Position numbers and translations under genes: made by a program. Under the pieces are notes generated by a model, which worked only from the letters and a program-made list of their open reading frames with translations, made no database searches and was not told the DNA's origin. Positions 16,586 through 26,183 of a stretch of DNA of 44,579 bases are shown here, piece after piece. The stretch comes from Pirellula sp. (GTDB taxonomy: Bacteria > Planctomycetota > Planctomycetia > Pirellulales > Pirellulaceae): assembly GCA_021736575.1 (NCBI GenBank), contig JAIPFP010000020.1:1-44579 (forward strand). Direction: 5' to 3'. Each line of letters starts with the position of its first letter. The stretch's first letter is position 1.

Positions 16586-18238
16586 TCAGTCGGCGTCCCT
16601 GCGTATTTCAAGATGTTTTCGCCACTTGTCATTGTCCACATTCGGATAGTCTGTACGGAAATGCACACCTCGTGATTCGGTGCGAGCGAGTGCGGCGGTT
16701 GCCATTTGTAGGCCAACCGTCAAGATGTTTTGAAGCTCCCATCCATCGACACTAAATAAGTCCTGAGCGAGAACGTAACCGCAGTACTGTTGAATCGCAT
16801 GTGCGGCTTCCGTAAGCCGGTCTTCGCGGCGTTGGACACCGACGTTTCGCCACATGAGCGAGCGTACCGCATTTTTAATGTCGGCCAAGTCGATTGGCTG
16901 AAAGGGTTCACCTTTTGGAGCGTTTTGAATCGGCAGAACTCGCAATTCGGTTTCGCTATTTTGAATTGCAGCTTCCGAAGCATGCCTGCCAGCGATAGCT
17001 CCAAAGACCAACCCTTCGAGCAGACTATTCGAAGCCAATCGGTTCGCGCCATGTAGGCCACTACTGGTCACCTCGCCCGCAGCCCACAAGCCGGGGAGGG
17101 TGGTTTCCGCGCGTTTCATTACATTGCAGCCACCGATCATGTAGTGTGCACCTGGGCGAACCGGGATGGGATCGGTAGCGATGTCCAATCCAAAGCCTAA
17201 ACATACTTTTGCGATGCCCGGGAATCGGCAGCGAATATGCGATGCCTGTAAATGCTTCATCGTCAAATAGACGCAGGGTGATTGGGTCTTCTCCATCTGG
17301 CTGACGATCGCCTTGCTAACCACGTCGCGTGGTGCAAGTTCAAGTCGAGGGTCGAAGTCTTCCATGAATCGTTTCCCAGTCGCATCGAGCAGGTGAGCAC
17401 CTTCTCCGCGTACAGCTTCGGTGATCAATGTGCGAGAACTACCTGCAATGTACAAGACAGTGGGATGGAATTGCATAAACTCCATGTCTCGCATCGCGGC
17501 TCCAGCCCGAAAAGCAATTGCATGTCCATCACCGGTAGCGACGCGAGGGTTGGTGGATTCGCGAAAAACTTGGCCACATCCTCCGGTGCACAAAATCGTT
17601 TCTTTAGCCCAGATCAGAACCGGCTTTCCGCCGCGGATGGATGCGACAACGCCACAGCAACGCCCTTCATGCGTCAGTAGGTCGATCGTAAACGTTTCTT
17701 CGCATATCTCGATGTTGCGACGCTGGCGGGTATGATCGATCATGGACCTCATGATCTCTTTGCCAGTTGCATCTCCGAGCGCATGAATGATACGTTGATG
17801 GGAATGTCCACCTTCGCGCCCTAGTGCCAATTGACCATCGTGCTGATCGAATTTGGTTCCCCAACGGATAAGCTCTGCGACACGATCCGGGGCCTCACGC
17901 ACAACCATTTCGACCACTTTGGGATCGCAGAGATCACCACCTGCCGTCAAAGTGTCTTGCACATGATTGTCGAAGCGGTCCTCCGGATCCCACACGCTTG
18001 CTATGCCTCCTTGTGCATAATTGCTATTGGATTCCTCCAGTTTGTCCTTGGTTAAGATCATCGTGTGCAAAGACGGATCGACTTCATGAGCGGCTCTCAG
18101 TCCCGCTAATCCGCCACCGATAATGAGAACGTCGGTAAAGAAGTGACCCGACCGTTTGGGCTCGATGGGTACGAGGTAGCGAGGAGCGATCTTGCTCCAA
18201 GGGTAAACCAATGCATGACCGAGAATAGGAGTCGACAT
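16586..18238 (-). CDS. nadB: L-aspartate oxidase
   Basis: First enzyme of de novo NAD synthesis: a flavoprotein oxidising L-aspartate to iminoaspartate. A 550-residue protein with FAD loop 'DVLIIGGGLAGLRAAHEV' (about residue 38), 'ESNSNYAQGGIASV', 'EGGHSHQRIIHALGDATG', 'MEFMQFHPTVLY', 'GAHYMIGGCNV' and 'LWAAGEVTSSGLHGANRLASNSLLEGLVFG', matching the NadB/succinate-dehydrogenase flavoprotein family. 'SNYAQGGIA' and overall length favour NadB over SdhA. It ends 8 bp from the stop of the convergent giant-protein gene. It is last in a minus-strand run folC - DUF1854 - nadB, 75 bp after the DUF1854 stop. No nadA or nadC is in the window. Confidence 0.94.
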   Translation of the reverse strand: MSTPILGHALVYPWSKIAPRYLVPIEPKRSGHFFTDVLIIGGGLAGLRAAHEVDPSLHTMILTKDKLEESNSNYAQGGIASVWDPEDRFDNHVQDTLTAGGDLCDPKVVEMVVREAPDRVAELIRWGTKFDQHDGQLALGREGGHSHQRIIHALGDATGKEIMRSMIDHTRQRRNIEICEETFTIDLLTHEGRCCGVVASIRGGKPVLIWAKETILCTGGCGQVFRESTNPRVATGDGHAIAFRAGAAMRDMEFMQFHPTVLYIAGSSRTLITEAVRGEGAHLLDATGKRFMEDFDPRLELAPRDVVSKAIVSQMEKTQSPCVYLTMKHLQASHIRCRFPGIAKVCLGFGLDIATDPIPVRPGAHYMIGGCNVMKRAETTLPGLWAAGEVTSSGLHGANRLASNSLLEGLVFGAIAGRHASEAAIQNSETELRVLPIQNAPKGEPFQPIDLADIKNAVRSLMWRNVGVQRREDRLTEAAHAIQQYCGYVLAQDLFSVDGWELQNILTVGLQMATAALARTESRGVHFRTDYPNVDNDKWRKHLEIRRDAD

Positions 18239-18313
18239 ACGGTATTCTTCTGTTAGGTGTGAGGTGACTCTGGCTAGCCCTACTGCGGGGAGTGTTTTTC
18301 CAGATCAATGCCT

Positions 18314-18820
18314 CTAGGAAACGTACCACTCCACAAACGCTCGCGAGCGACTGTCTAATTTCTTAACGTCTTCGACTCGAAATCGAATGCCATTCGCATC
18401 GGTGATAACGACCGTTTTGGACGAGACGCGACGGACGTCCTCTTCGGCTTTGATAACGAAACTGGTAATACCGTGATTCGTTTGAACAACCCATTCGCAT
18501 GGATCTTGGTTGCCAGAAACGTGAATCACTTTCTCGATAACGGGAACGAACTCTCGCAATGCAAGTTCTTCTTCAAGCAGTTTGATACTTTCGGCAGAGA
18601 GCCCGACGAGTGAGTCGAGACAAACGATTTCATCGCCATCGGCACTTACCAGCGACACCCAGCGTTTGCAGTCCGTAATTGGAAACAAAGGCACAACGCT
18701 AACATCGCTGTACTCATTGCCTGACGCATCGGTCACTTTCAGATGATGCCACTCGTCGCGCGAAAGCCGAATGGCTGGTTGTGTGGCAGAATCTCGTTTG
18801 TCGATGTTGTCGTTAGTCAT
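18314..18820 (-). CDS. DUF1854 domain protein
   Basis: About 168 residues from ATG 18820. The sequence follows the DUF1854 pattern as I know it: 'VSVVPLFPITDCKRWVSLV', 'GDEIVCLDSLVGLSAESIKLL', 'EELALREFVPVIEKV', 'CEWVVQTNHGITSFVIKAEEDVR', and the ending 'GIRFRVEDVKKLDSRSRAFVEWYVS'. The function is unestablished; in other bacteria the domain is found beside cyanophycin synthetase or ABC transporter genes, and neither is present here. The frame stays open to 18901, overlapping folC, and ATG 18856 is another possible start. It lies between folC and nadB in the same direction. Confidence 0.82.
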   Translation of the reverse strand: MTNDNIDKRDSATQPAIRLSRDEWHHLKVTDASGNEYSDVSVVPLFPITDCKRWVSLVSADGDEIVCLDSLVGLSAESIKLLEEELALREFVPVIEKVIHVSGNQDPCEWVVQTNHGITSFVIKAEEDVRRVSSKTVVITDANGIRFRVEDVKKLDSRSRAFVEWYVS

Positions 18821-18848
18821 AATTTTGGTGGTGCGTTGAACGGATACA

Positions 18849-20264
18849 TTAAACATCAGTATTACTGGAATTTGGAAACATGGGTCGCGTTTCGGAGGCA
18901 AGAAAAAAAGAACCGGTAATGCAGATCAGTTCATTGTCGATAGCCGAACGCGTTGCATGGTCGACGGCGATTTGGCTTGCTGGTGCTGACAATATTTCGA
19001 CTTGAGGGTGATGGATTCGTTTTGCGTGGGCGATTTCTTCGAGTCGTTCAACGGGAACGACTCTGGGGTTGTTCTGAAATTGAGTGACGATCAATCGATC
19101 CGCATAGTCGAGGATTTGATCGAGCATAGACATATAGTCCTTGTCTTTGGAACAAGCGAAAATGATCGTCTTTTTGGCTGGAGAAAAATGGTCGGTTAAT
19201 GAGCTGATCAATGCCGCAATGGATGCAAAATTGTGGGACGAGTCTATGACCGTCGTGGGGTTGGTCGAGACAACTTCGATTCGGCAGCACAATTGCGTGT
19301 TAGCGAGGGCATCGACCATCCCATTTTGCGGGAGAGACCAGCCATCCGATTGGAGGCGTTGCCATGCTGCAATAGCGATAGCCGCGTTGTCTGCCTGATG
19401 TTTGCCCGGCATTCGCAAGGCGAGGTTTCGCATCTGAGTTGCTGGGATTCGTGCCGACATTGGACTGAAATCCATTTGGCTTGCGCAGTTGGATTGTGGA
19501 TCGACGGAAATGGTTGGTCCCATTTTATTGGGCTGAGTGGTACATTCGTAATCGACACCGAGTTCCCAAAGCGGGCTATTTGTTTCGACGCACTTTGCTC
19601 GAATAACCGATCGTGCGTCCGGATGCCTTGCACCGCTAATAACCGGTACATTTTTTTTGATGATCCCGGCTTTTTCGGCGGCAATGAGAGAGATCGTATT
19701 TCCCAGTTGTTGTTGGTGGTCAAAGCTGATCGAGGTGATGATGGCAAGTGTGCTGTGACAGACGTTTGTGCTGTCAAGCCGTCCGCCGAGGCCAACCTCG
19801 ATCACATTGACATCTGACTTTCTCTTAGCGAACAACAGCCAAGCCAGAGCCGTGGTCATTTCGAAGAAAGTGGGACAGCCATGGGATGTTCGAATGGTCG
19901 CCTCTGCCGCTTTCTTGAGCATTTCGACCTGTTCGGCAAGCTCGTATGGCGAACATGGCAGGCCATCAATGACAAACCTCTCCTCTAAATGGACCAAGTG
20001 AGGCGAAGTGTATAGCCCGACAGATAGGCCGGAACGACGCAGCGCTTCAGCAAGAAACCAGGAGACCGATCCCTTGCCTTTTGTTCCTGCGACGTGGAGA
20101 ACAGGGGCGGCCAGGTGTGGGTTTCCAAGCTCTTGCAGAAAGTATTTCATCCGTGCAAGCCTGTACGCCCGTTGGTCGTACGGCCGATCGGAGGTTTTTT
20201 CGTAATTGATGCGATCGTACAAATAACGAACGGCATCGGTATAAGTTGTGTCGATCCGATCCAT
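18849..20264 (-). CDS. folC: Folylpolyglutamate synthase / dihydrofolate synthase
   Basis: A 471-residue Mur-ligase-family enzyme adding glutamate to folates (and to dihydropteroate in bifunctional forms). The P-loop is 'VAGTKGKGSVSWFLAEAL' (about residue 58), followed by the FolC-specific 'GLYTSPHLVHLEERF', 'FEMTTALAWLLFA', 'NVIEVGLGGRLDSTNV' and 'ISFDHQQQLGNT..AAEKAGIIK'. The C-terminal domain has 'VIDSSHNFASIAALIS', where many family members have 'DGAHNP'; the catalytic Asp and His are still present. It heads the minus-strand run with DUF1854 and nadB. Confidence 0.93.
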   Translation of the reverse strand: MDRIDTTYTDAVRYLYDRINYEKTSDRPYDQRAYRLARMKYFLQELGNPHLAAPVLHVAGTKGKGSVSWFLAEALRRSGLSVGLYTSPHLVHLEERFVIDGLPCSPYELAEQVEMLKKAAEATIRTSHGCPTFFEMTTALAWLLFAKRKSDVNVIEVGLGGRLDSTNVCHSTLAIITSISFDHQQQLGNTISLIAAEKAGIIKKNVPVISGARHPDARSVIRAKCVETNSPLWELGVDYECTTQPNKMGPTISVDPQSNCASQMDFSPMSARIPATQMRNLALRMPGKHQADNAAIAIAAWQRLQSDGWSLPQNGMVDALANTQLCCRIEVVSTNPTTVIDSSHNFASIAALISSLTDHFSPAKKTIIFACSKDKDYMSMLDQILDYADRLIVTQFQNNPRVVPVERLEEIAHAKRIHHPQVEILSAPASQIAVDHATRSAIDNELICITGSFFLASETRPMFPNSSNTDV

Positions 20265-20602
20265 CGGTTCCAGGTGTGCGTGTCTTGGGAAAAGGAAGCA
20301 AAAAGAGCTGAAGCGCGATTCTAACGGTAGAAGTCACATCTCATCCAGTTTATTTGCATTCAAGTGAGTTGTGGGAGGGGGAGTAACGCTTGCCGTCGGT
20401 TTGTTTGGGATTTATAGTGCTTGCTGCTGGGACGGCTCAACGAATTTCCGTTTTTGAGGCTGGATCAGCGTGGGGTCGCGCTGAACCGATCAAATCCATG
20501 TGACGTAAAAGCCGGAATCCCGACAAGAAAATCTGGTATCTTTCGTTTTCAACCCTACGACGACGCCTTTTGGTCAGCTCCTAACTTTACCGAACCTAAT
20601 CT
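20265..20602. other. Divergent promoter region between folC and the ABC transporter operon
   Basis: The 338 bp between two divergent starts show no gene, no strong inverted repeat and no recognisable riboswitch. Promoters for both directions are expected here, but I cannot place their boxes with confidence. Confidence 0.45.
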
Positions 20603-21529
20603 ATGTCAACGTCAACGGCATCCGCGTCTCCATCTGGAACATCGACAGACCCGACCAACGTGATCGTGGAAACGCGAAATCTAGGGAAAATATACAGGGA
20701 TTTTTGGGGGCGCAAGAAAGTAAACGCTCTCAAAGCGCTGGATATTGAGGTTCGAAAAGGGGAGATTTTCGGACTTCTGGGCCCAAACGGATCGGGCAAG
20801 TCAACGACAATCAAATTGATGCTCGGACTGCTTTTCCCGACGTCGGGGCGAGCGTTCGTCTTCGGGAAAGACGCGACAGACGTTTCCAAGAACGAACGGA
20901 TCGGCTATTTGCCCGAAGAATCCTACCTTTACAAGTTCCTCAACGCCGAAGAGACCCTGGATTTTTACGGTCGACTGTTCGATATGCCGGCTGATGTCCG
21001 ACGCGAACGGACGGAGCAATTGATTCAAATGGTAGGCTTGCAAAGAGCCCGTCGCCGCCAGTTGAAGGAGTATTCGAAGGGAATGACGCGTCGAATCGGG
21101 CTGGCGCAAGCGTTGATTAATGAACCCGATTTCTTGGTGTTGGACGAGCCGACCACCGGTCTAGATCCCATAGGAACTCGCGAAATGAAGGACTTGATTC
21201 TGCGACTTCGCGATCAAGGCAAAACGATTCTGTTGTGTTCGCATCAGTTGGCGGACGTTCAGGATGTGTGCGATCGGGTTGCTATTTTGCACCAAGGGGA
21301 ATTGAAGGAGTTGGGACGTGTTGACAGTTTGCTCAAGGTTCAAGACGTTACGGAGATTCATGTGAAGGGCTTGGATGACAAGACCAAGCAAGAGATTAAG
21401 GACGTGATATCTCGGTCGAACGGCGAATTGCTTCAAATGGATAACCCAACGACAACGATGGAACAGCTGTTCCTAGACATCGTTCGCGAAAGCGATCAAC
21501 GTCCGGGACGCCGGGGTGGCGGAGCGTAA
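20603..21529 (+). CDS. ABC transporter ATP-binding protein
   Basis: A 308-residue ATPase subunit. It has Walker A '[17 protein letters not shown]' (about residue 57), signature '[16 protein letters not shown]', Walker B '[13 protein letters not shown]' and the switch His in '[11 protein letters not shown]'. The order and the short C-terminal regulatory extension fit the ABC-2 exporter class (CcmA/NatA-like). It is first in an apparent plus-strand operon with the permease (75 bp away) and the ATVPP-tail protein. The transported substrate is unknown. Confidence 0.93.
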   Translation: MSTSTASASPSGTSTDPTNVIVETRNLGKIYRDFWGRKKVNALKALDIEVRKGEIFGLLGPNGSGKSTTIKLMLGLLFPTSGRAFVFGKDATDVSKNERIGYLPEESYLYKFLNAEETLDFYGRLFDMPADVRRERTEQLIQMVGLQRARRRQLKEYSKGMTRRIGLAQALINEPDFLVLDEPTTGLDPIGTREMKDLILRLRDQGKTILLCSHQLADVQDVCDRVAILHQGELKELGRVDSLLKVQDVTEIHVKGLDDKTKQEIKDVISRSNGELLQMDNPTTTMEQLFLDIVRESDQRPGRRGGGA

Positions 21530-21603
21530 GTTATCGCTCTTCAGACTCTGTTCATGAAACACCCCCCCCGCGATCGTTGAAAGGTAAGCTTGGTAATTTT
21601 AAT

Positions 21604-23379
21604 ATGCGTTTAACACCTGACCAATTTCTGAACTACTTTGAGTGGCTCTTTGATCCAAAAGGCCTTTTGCAAGGGTTCTTTCTCGTTTTGATCCTGGCAG
21701 TACTAGGATTTTTGGTCGGTTTCGTTATTGCAATGCTAAAGCACGGGCCTGGCGAAGGGTTCTTGCAAGTTGCCAAGATCATTCGTGAGCTGTTTGTTGT
21801 CGACCTCCCCAAGACATCCTTTCGACGCATAGCGGCCATCGCAAAGCTTGCCATCAAAGAAGCGATCCGCAAGAAAGTGCTTGTGGTGGTTGCGGTGTTC
21901 GTTGTTGCCATTATGTTCGCGGGGTGGTACCTCGATCCGAAAGCGGATAATCCTGCACGACTTTATATATCCTTTGTGCTGTCTGCGACCAACTACATGG
22001 TGCTGTTGTTGGGTTTGTTCCTCAGCTGCTTTAGTCTGCCATCCGACATAAAAAGCAAGATTATCTATACGATCGTGACAAAGCCGGTTCGCCCTACCGA
22101 AATCTTCTTCGGCCGCGTGCTTGGTTTTACGGCTGTCGGTACGCTCATTATCGTTCTCTTGGCTGCAATGAGCTATTTGTTCGTGGTCCGTGGATTGGAT
22201 CACACCCATGAGGCCAAAGAGATTTCTGGGGACGGTACCTCGGGTGTTTCAACCCTACAGCGATTTCATTCTCACACATTTACGCTCAATGAAAACGGGG
22301 AAGGGGCCACGAACGAATCCAAGGGACACCGTCACCTTGTCACAAAGGAAGGGGACAAAATCGTTTTTAGCAAACCGGTGGATGATCTTACTGCCCGAGT
22401 TCCAGTTTACGGAACCATGCGTTTCACTGGACGCGATGGAGAGGATGGCACGGGCTTCAATGTCGGTTACATGTCCGAATATCAACGCTACATCGAAGGC
22501 GATACGCTTTCAAGCGCGATTTGGTCCTTCAAAGGAGTGAGTCCTGCTAGTTTCCCAACGGAACTCAACTACGACATGACCATCTCTGCCTTTCGAACGT
22601 ACAAAGGGGACATCGTGACACCCGTCGGTGGAGTGGTCATTTTCCGCAGTTCCGATGGACTTGTGGAGAGCGAACGAATTCCTTTCAAAGTGAAAGAGTT
22701 TTTGATCGATCAGCGTTCGATATCGACGAAGCTCAAGGGATTCCGTAAGGGACAGCCAGCCGAACTGGACTTCTTTGAAGACATCGCGAAAGACGGAAAA
22801 TTTGATCTCGTGATTCGGTGCCAGGACCGAGGCCAGTATCTCGGTATGGCAGCAGGCGATGTGTACTTGCGAGCCAAGACGCTTCCGTTTTGGTGGAATT
22901 TCGTCAAGGGATACATCAGTATTTGGTTGCAGATGGTTATCGTGATTTGTTTCGGGGTCATGTTTTCGACGTTTTTGTCTGGGCCCGTTGCGATTATCGC
23001 AACGATTTCGTTTCTTGTACTGGGTTTCTTTGGATCTTTCATCGACCAGATTGTGGCTGGCAAGATTGAGGGAGGTGGACCTATCGAAGCCTTAATCCGA
23101 ATTCCAATGCAAAGCGGTTCGGGGGTGGAATTGGACATCGGAAATCCCGTTCTTGAGAATGCGATTCACGTTGCAGACCGAGGGTTGCTCATCGGCGTTC
23201 AAACATTGAAAAGTGCAATTCCGGATTTCACTCAGTTGGGGACTGCTGACTTTGTCGCGTATGGTGTGAATTTGTTTGATGGACTTCTTGCTCGGCACCT
23301 TACGATTTGTTTCGGCTACTTTTTGATGACTAGTATCATCAGTTATTTCTTTTTAAAGACTCGCGAGATGGCGGCATGA
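21604..23379 (+). CDS. ABC-2 type permease with a histidine-containing extracytoplasmic domain
   Basis: About 591 residues from ATG 21604 (an in-frame TTG at 21577 is the alternative). Hydrophobic segments lie near the N-terminus ('LLQGFFLVLILAVLGFLVGF'), then 'KKVLVVVAVFVVAIMFAGWY', 'NYMVLLLGLFLSCFSLP' and 'LGFTAVGTLIIVLLAAMSYL'. About 240 polar residues follow, then more membrane helices ('IWLQMVIVICFGVMFSTFL', 'VAIIATISFLVLGFFGSF') and a last helix 'TICFGYFLMTSIISYFFL'. The central soluble region contains 'LDHTHEAKE', 'RFHSHTFTL' and 'KGHRHLVT', histidine pairs that look suited to metal binding. The ATPase gene is upstream, and the stop overlaps the next start (ATGA, 23376-23379). Confidence 0.85.
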   Translation: MRLTPDQFLNYFEWLFDPKGLLQGFFLVLILAVLGFLVGFVIAMLKHGPGEGFLQVAKIIRELFVVDLPKTSFRRIAAIAKLAIKEAIRKKVLVVVAVFVVAIMFAGWYLDPKADNPARLYISFVLSATNYMVLLLGLFLSCFSLPSDIKSKIIYTIVTKPVRPTEIFFGRVLGFTAVGTLIIVLLAAMSYLFVVRGLDHTHEAKEISGDGTSGVSTLQRFHSHTFTLNENGEGATNESKGHRHLVTKEGDKIVFSKPVDDLTARVPVYGTMRFTGRDGEDGTGFNVGYMSEYQRYIEGDTLSSAIWSFKGVSPASFPTELNYDMTISAFRTYKGDIVTPVGGVVIFRSSDGLVESERIPFKVKEFLIDQRSISTKLKGFRKGQPAELDFFEDIAKDGKFDLVIRCQDRGQYLGMAAGDVYLRAKTLPFWWNFVKGYISIWLQMVIVICFGVMFSTFLSGPVAIIATISFLVLGFFGSFIDQIVAGKIEGGGPIEALIRIPMQSGSGVELDIGNPVLENAIHVADRGLLIGVQTLKSAIPDFTQLGTADFVAYGVNLFDGLLARHLTICFGYFLMTSIISYFFLKTREMAA

Positions 23380-25220
23380 ACAAGAACAGTTTGTTTCGTA
23401 AAACTGCTTATATCGTCATAGTTGTTATGTTGCTATTGCCATTGTTTGCGATGGGCAGGCCTGGTAGCGGCTTAATCGGGCAACTTCGGACAAAGCACAA
23501 GATGGGTCAAGCCAATCTCGGCAAACTGGACCCGACCAGCGAGAGTATGCGGTTGGCGACTCTTGGAATGAAAGGTATCGCTTCGACCATCCTGTGGTTG
23601 CGAGCAGACTACTACAAAGAGGAGAAGTACTTCGATAGGTTTTCAGCGACACTAAACCAAATCAGCCTTTTGCAACCTCACTTCATCAGTGTGTGGGAAT
23701 TTCAAGCACACAATTTGGGTTACAATGTCGCCCCGGAGTATGAGGACTATCGCCAAAGATATGAGTGGATCAAAAAGGGGATCGACTACCTGATCCGAGG
23801 AACGAAGTTCAATGAACGAAAACCGATGCTTCAGTATGTTTTGGGGCAGCAGTATTTCGGTTCCAAGATGGGCAAGGCAGACGAAAAGATTCAGTATCGT
23901 TCGCTGTATAAGAACGACACGGATTTTCATGAATATCTGAAGGACCAAGGGTTGGTCGGTATCGATACGGGGGGACATGGGTACGACCAAAAACCCGACA
24001 ACTGGTTAACAGGAAAACTCTGGCTGAATCAGGCAACAGACCTGTACGAAGCGGGGGCAGCGATCAAGAAATCACCCCATTTGCTTTATTCCTATTCTCC
24101 GGCGTGGAGAATGTACTATGCCGATGCGATTGAGTCTGAAGGAATCCTGGACGCGAGCGCAAGTTTGGCATGGAAGCAAAGTGGAGAGGAGTGGAGCCAA
24201 TTCGGTACCAAATCCCTCTACCAACTCGGTCAGGGCAAAGACTTGACATTACTCAGCCAATCAAGAGTAAGAAGCGAAATTGACTCACTCCAGTCAGCCC
24301 TCAATGAGCTCACAGCATCGGCGATGCCGAAGGCAGTTGAAAATCTTCGAAAGACCATCAGTCCGGAAGAACTCAAGATCTATGACACACCTAAGGAGTT
24401 GAGAGACCCTAACGACGATGCAACCTATTACTCCGTTGCGGCGAGAACGACACCTACTGCGCAACAATTGGCTTCTCAGCTTGAGAAAGGACAGCAGGTT
24501 GAGGTCTTGAATTTGTCCAATAAAATCAATCAATCAACGGAGTTTCTCAAGCTGATCGACTCGTATCGCAGCCAAGTCAACTATGAGTACTGGGAATTGC
24601 GAGCGAAAATTGAACAACGCGACGAAATGATCAAAGCACGCTATTTAACGTACGAAGCCGACAAGCTCATTGATGTTGCGGACATTAAGGGAGCGCTCGA
24701 GCTATACGAGCAAGCTTGGGTGCTTTGGGATTGGATTTTCCGCCGTTACCCAACCATGATGACAGATGACGTCGGAGATGACGTCGAGAAATCCCTTGGT
24801 CGCTACAAAAAGCTTGTGGATAAAGACTTAGATAAAGAATTCGTTCTGTTCGATTTTCTGGAAGTGCGGAGATTCAAGAGCGATCCTATGTTGGATGAAC
24901 AAGGAGAAAAGATCATTCGGGACTGGCAGCAGAAGGCTAGCAGTTTGAGCGACGAACCACCGCAACCGAAAACGGATGTGCTTGCGGTACCAGAAGCACA
25001 AACAACCGAAAAAACAGCTGCACCTCCAGTAACTCCCTCCAAAGGCTCCGAACCAGCAGCGACTGTGCCTCCTGCGACTGTGCCTCCTGCGACTGTGCCT
25101 CCAGCGACTGTGCCTCCAGCGACTGTACCGCCTGCAACTGTGCCGCCTGCAACCGTGCCAGAGGCAGATGAAATTCCCGCCAGACCACCGACTTTAGAGA
25201 ATCCAGATTTTCAAAAATGA
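23376..25220 (+). CDS. Membrane-anchored protein with ATVPP-repeat tail, function unknown
   Basis: A 614-residue protein whose start overlaps the permease stop by 4 bp, so the two are translationally coupled. An N-terminal anchor ('IVIVVMLLLPLFAMG') is followed by a conserved-looking helical region: 'MKGIASTILWLRADYYKEEKYF', 'SLLQPHFISVWEFQAHNLGYN' and 'WIKKGIDYLIRGTKFNERKP'. This resembles TPR-like repeats, though no clean TPR consensus is seen. Residues about 395-500 look coiled-coil or helical. The tail (about 562-596) is seven ATVPP-type pentapeptides encoded by a 15-bp repeat, probably a flexible linker. The coupling suggests a partner of the ABC transporter, perhaps an extracytoplasmic accessory subunit. 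Confidence 0.75.
   Translation: MNKNSLFRKTAYIVIVVMLLLPLFAMGRPGSGLIGQLRTKHKMGQANLGKLDPTSESMRLATLGMKGIASTILWLRADYYKEEKYFDRFSATLNQISLLQPHFISVWEFQAHNLGYNVAPEYEDYRQRYEWIKKGIDYLIRGTKFNERKPMLQYVLGQQYFGSKMGKADEKIQYRSLYKNDTDFHEYLKDQGLVGIDTGGHGYDQKPDNWLTGKLWLNQATDLYEAGAAIKKSPHLLYSYSPAWRMYYADAIESEGILDASASLAWKQSGEEWSQFGTKSLYQLGQGKDLTLLSQSRVRSEIDSLQSALNELTASAMPKAVENLRKTISPEELKIYDTPKELRDPNDDATYYSVAARTTPTAQQLASQLEKGQQVEVLNLSNKINQSTEFLKLIDSYRSQVNYEYWELRAKIEQRDEMIKARYLTYEADKLIDVADIKGALELYEQAWVLWDWIFRRYPTMMTDDVGDDVEKSLGRYKKLVDKDLDKEFVLFDFLEVRRFKSDPMLDEQGEKIIRDWQQKASSLSDEPPQPKTDVLAVPEAQTTEKTAAPPVTPSKGSEPAATVPPATVPPATVPPATVPPATVPPATVPPATVPEADEIPARPPTLENPDFQK
25059..25163 (+). repeat. 15-bp tandem repeat encoding ATVPP pentapeptides
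   Basis: Seven units of GCGACTGTGCCTCCT-type sequence run from 25059 to 25163. The first two are identical, units 3-4 differ by one base, and units 5-7 drift further at third positions. The gradient suggests recent expansion at the 5' side. The repeat stays in frame. Confidence 0.9.
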
Positions 25221-25243
25221 GTAAGTCGGTTACTTTGATGTAA

Positions 25244-26125
25244 ATGGGAATCTACGATCGCAACTACTACCGTGAAGACGCTGAGCTGAACCTGAGTCCA
25301 ACATGGAATCAAAGGTCGGCCGTAAGCACGCTAATCATCCTAAACGTCGCGGTTTTTGTTGCGAACGTTTTGTTTAGTCAACAAGTCTTTGGAAGGAATT
25401 TCCAAGGGGTTGTCAATGAATTCCTGATGCTATCTGCGGACGATTACAATCGTCCTGTCTATTGGTGGCGCATTTTGACGTATGGGTTCGTTCATGATGC
25501 AACCGGACCGATGCATTTGATCTTCAACATGCTGGGTCTCTATTTTCTTGGGCGATCGGTCGAGGAACGGTATGGTCGAAACGAGTTTTATCGGATTTAC
25601 TTGATCACGTTGCTCATTTGTGGAGCCACCTGGCTCATCAAGCAGGCAATTTTGGGGGAAAACGGTCGATTGCTGGGCGCATCCGGAGCCGTTTTGTGTA
25701 TCGAGATGTTGTTTGTCTTTAACTTTCCGACAGCCCGAATCCTGTTGTTTGTTTTCCCTGTACCCGCGTGGGTGCTTGGAATCCTTTTGGTTTTGACGAA
25801 CATGATTTCGCAACCCTCAACCGGTATCGCATACGACGTTCATTTGATCGGTATCCTGTGCGCCGCAGCGTATTTTTTTCTGGGGCTTAATTTTCGTTTC
25901 ATGGACAACCTCCCCATGGCATGGCGACGAACGGTCCGGCGGATAACTGGCCCGACGCTCAAGGTCCATGGTGGCTCGCAGGAATCGGCTCTAAGCGACG
26001 CCGATGAGGCGGATAGACTCCTAGCTAAGATACATGCGACCGGACAAGAGTCACTGACCTCGCGTGAAAAGAAATTCCTTGAGCGATACTCGAGGAATGT
26101 GCGGGCAAAACAAAGAGAACTCTGA
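25244..26125 (+). CDS. Rhomboid-family intramembrane serine protease
   Basis: A 293-residue polytopic protein with the rhomboid layout. After a short cytoplasmic N-terminus come 'TLIILNVAVFVANVLF', the 'WWRILTYGFVHDATGPMHLIFNMLGLYFLG' segment with its conserved His and Asn, the 'LLGASGAVLCIE' helix carrying the catalytic Ser of GxSG (about residue 147), and the catalytic His in 'AYDVHLIGILCAAAYF' (about residue 199). Both members of the Ser-His dyad are therefore present. A hydrophilic tail of about 70 residues ends in 'SLTSREKKFLERYSRNV', resembling a C-terminal motif of other rhomboid-like proteins. It lies 23 bp after the ATVPP-tail gene and before lysA. Confidence 0.9.
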   Translation: MGIYDRNYYREDAELNLSPTWNQRSAVSTLIILNVAVFVANVLFSQQVFGRNFQGVVNEFLMLSADDYNRPVYWWRILTYGFVHDATGPMHLIFNMLGLYFLGRSVEERYGRNEFYRIYLITLLICGATWLIKQAILGENGRLLGASGAVLCIEMLFVFNFPTARILLFVFPVPAWVLGILLVLTNMISQPSTGIAYDVHLIGILCAAAYFFLGLNFRFMDNLPMAWRRTVRRITGPTLKVHGGSQESALSDADEADRLLAKIHATGQESLTSREKKFLERYSRNVRAKQREL

Positions 26126-26183
26126 CTCTAAGTAAGACTTCCCATTCCGAACACTTCATCCCTTGTTCCCTTGTCACGAAAAA

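Noticed and set aside
20265..20602. A riboswitch or T-box upstream of the ABC operon
   Set aside because: No conserved core or strong paired stems could be found by eye.
24937..25188. Minus-strand frame with repetitive 'EAQSQEAQS' product
   Set aside because: It is the antisense reading of the ATVPP repeat, so its periodicity is inherited from the real gene.
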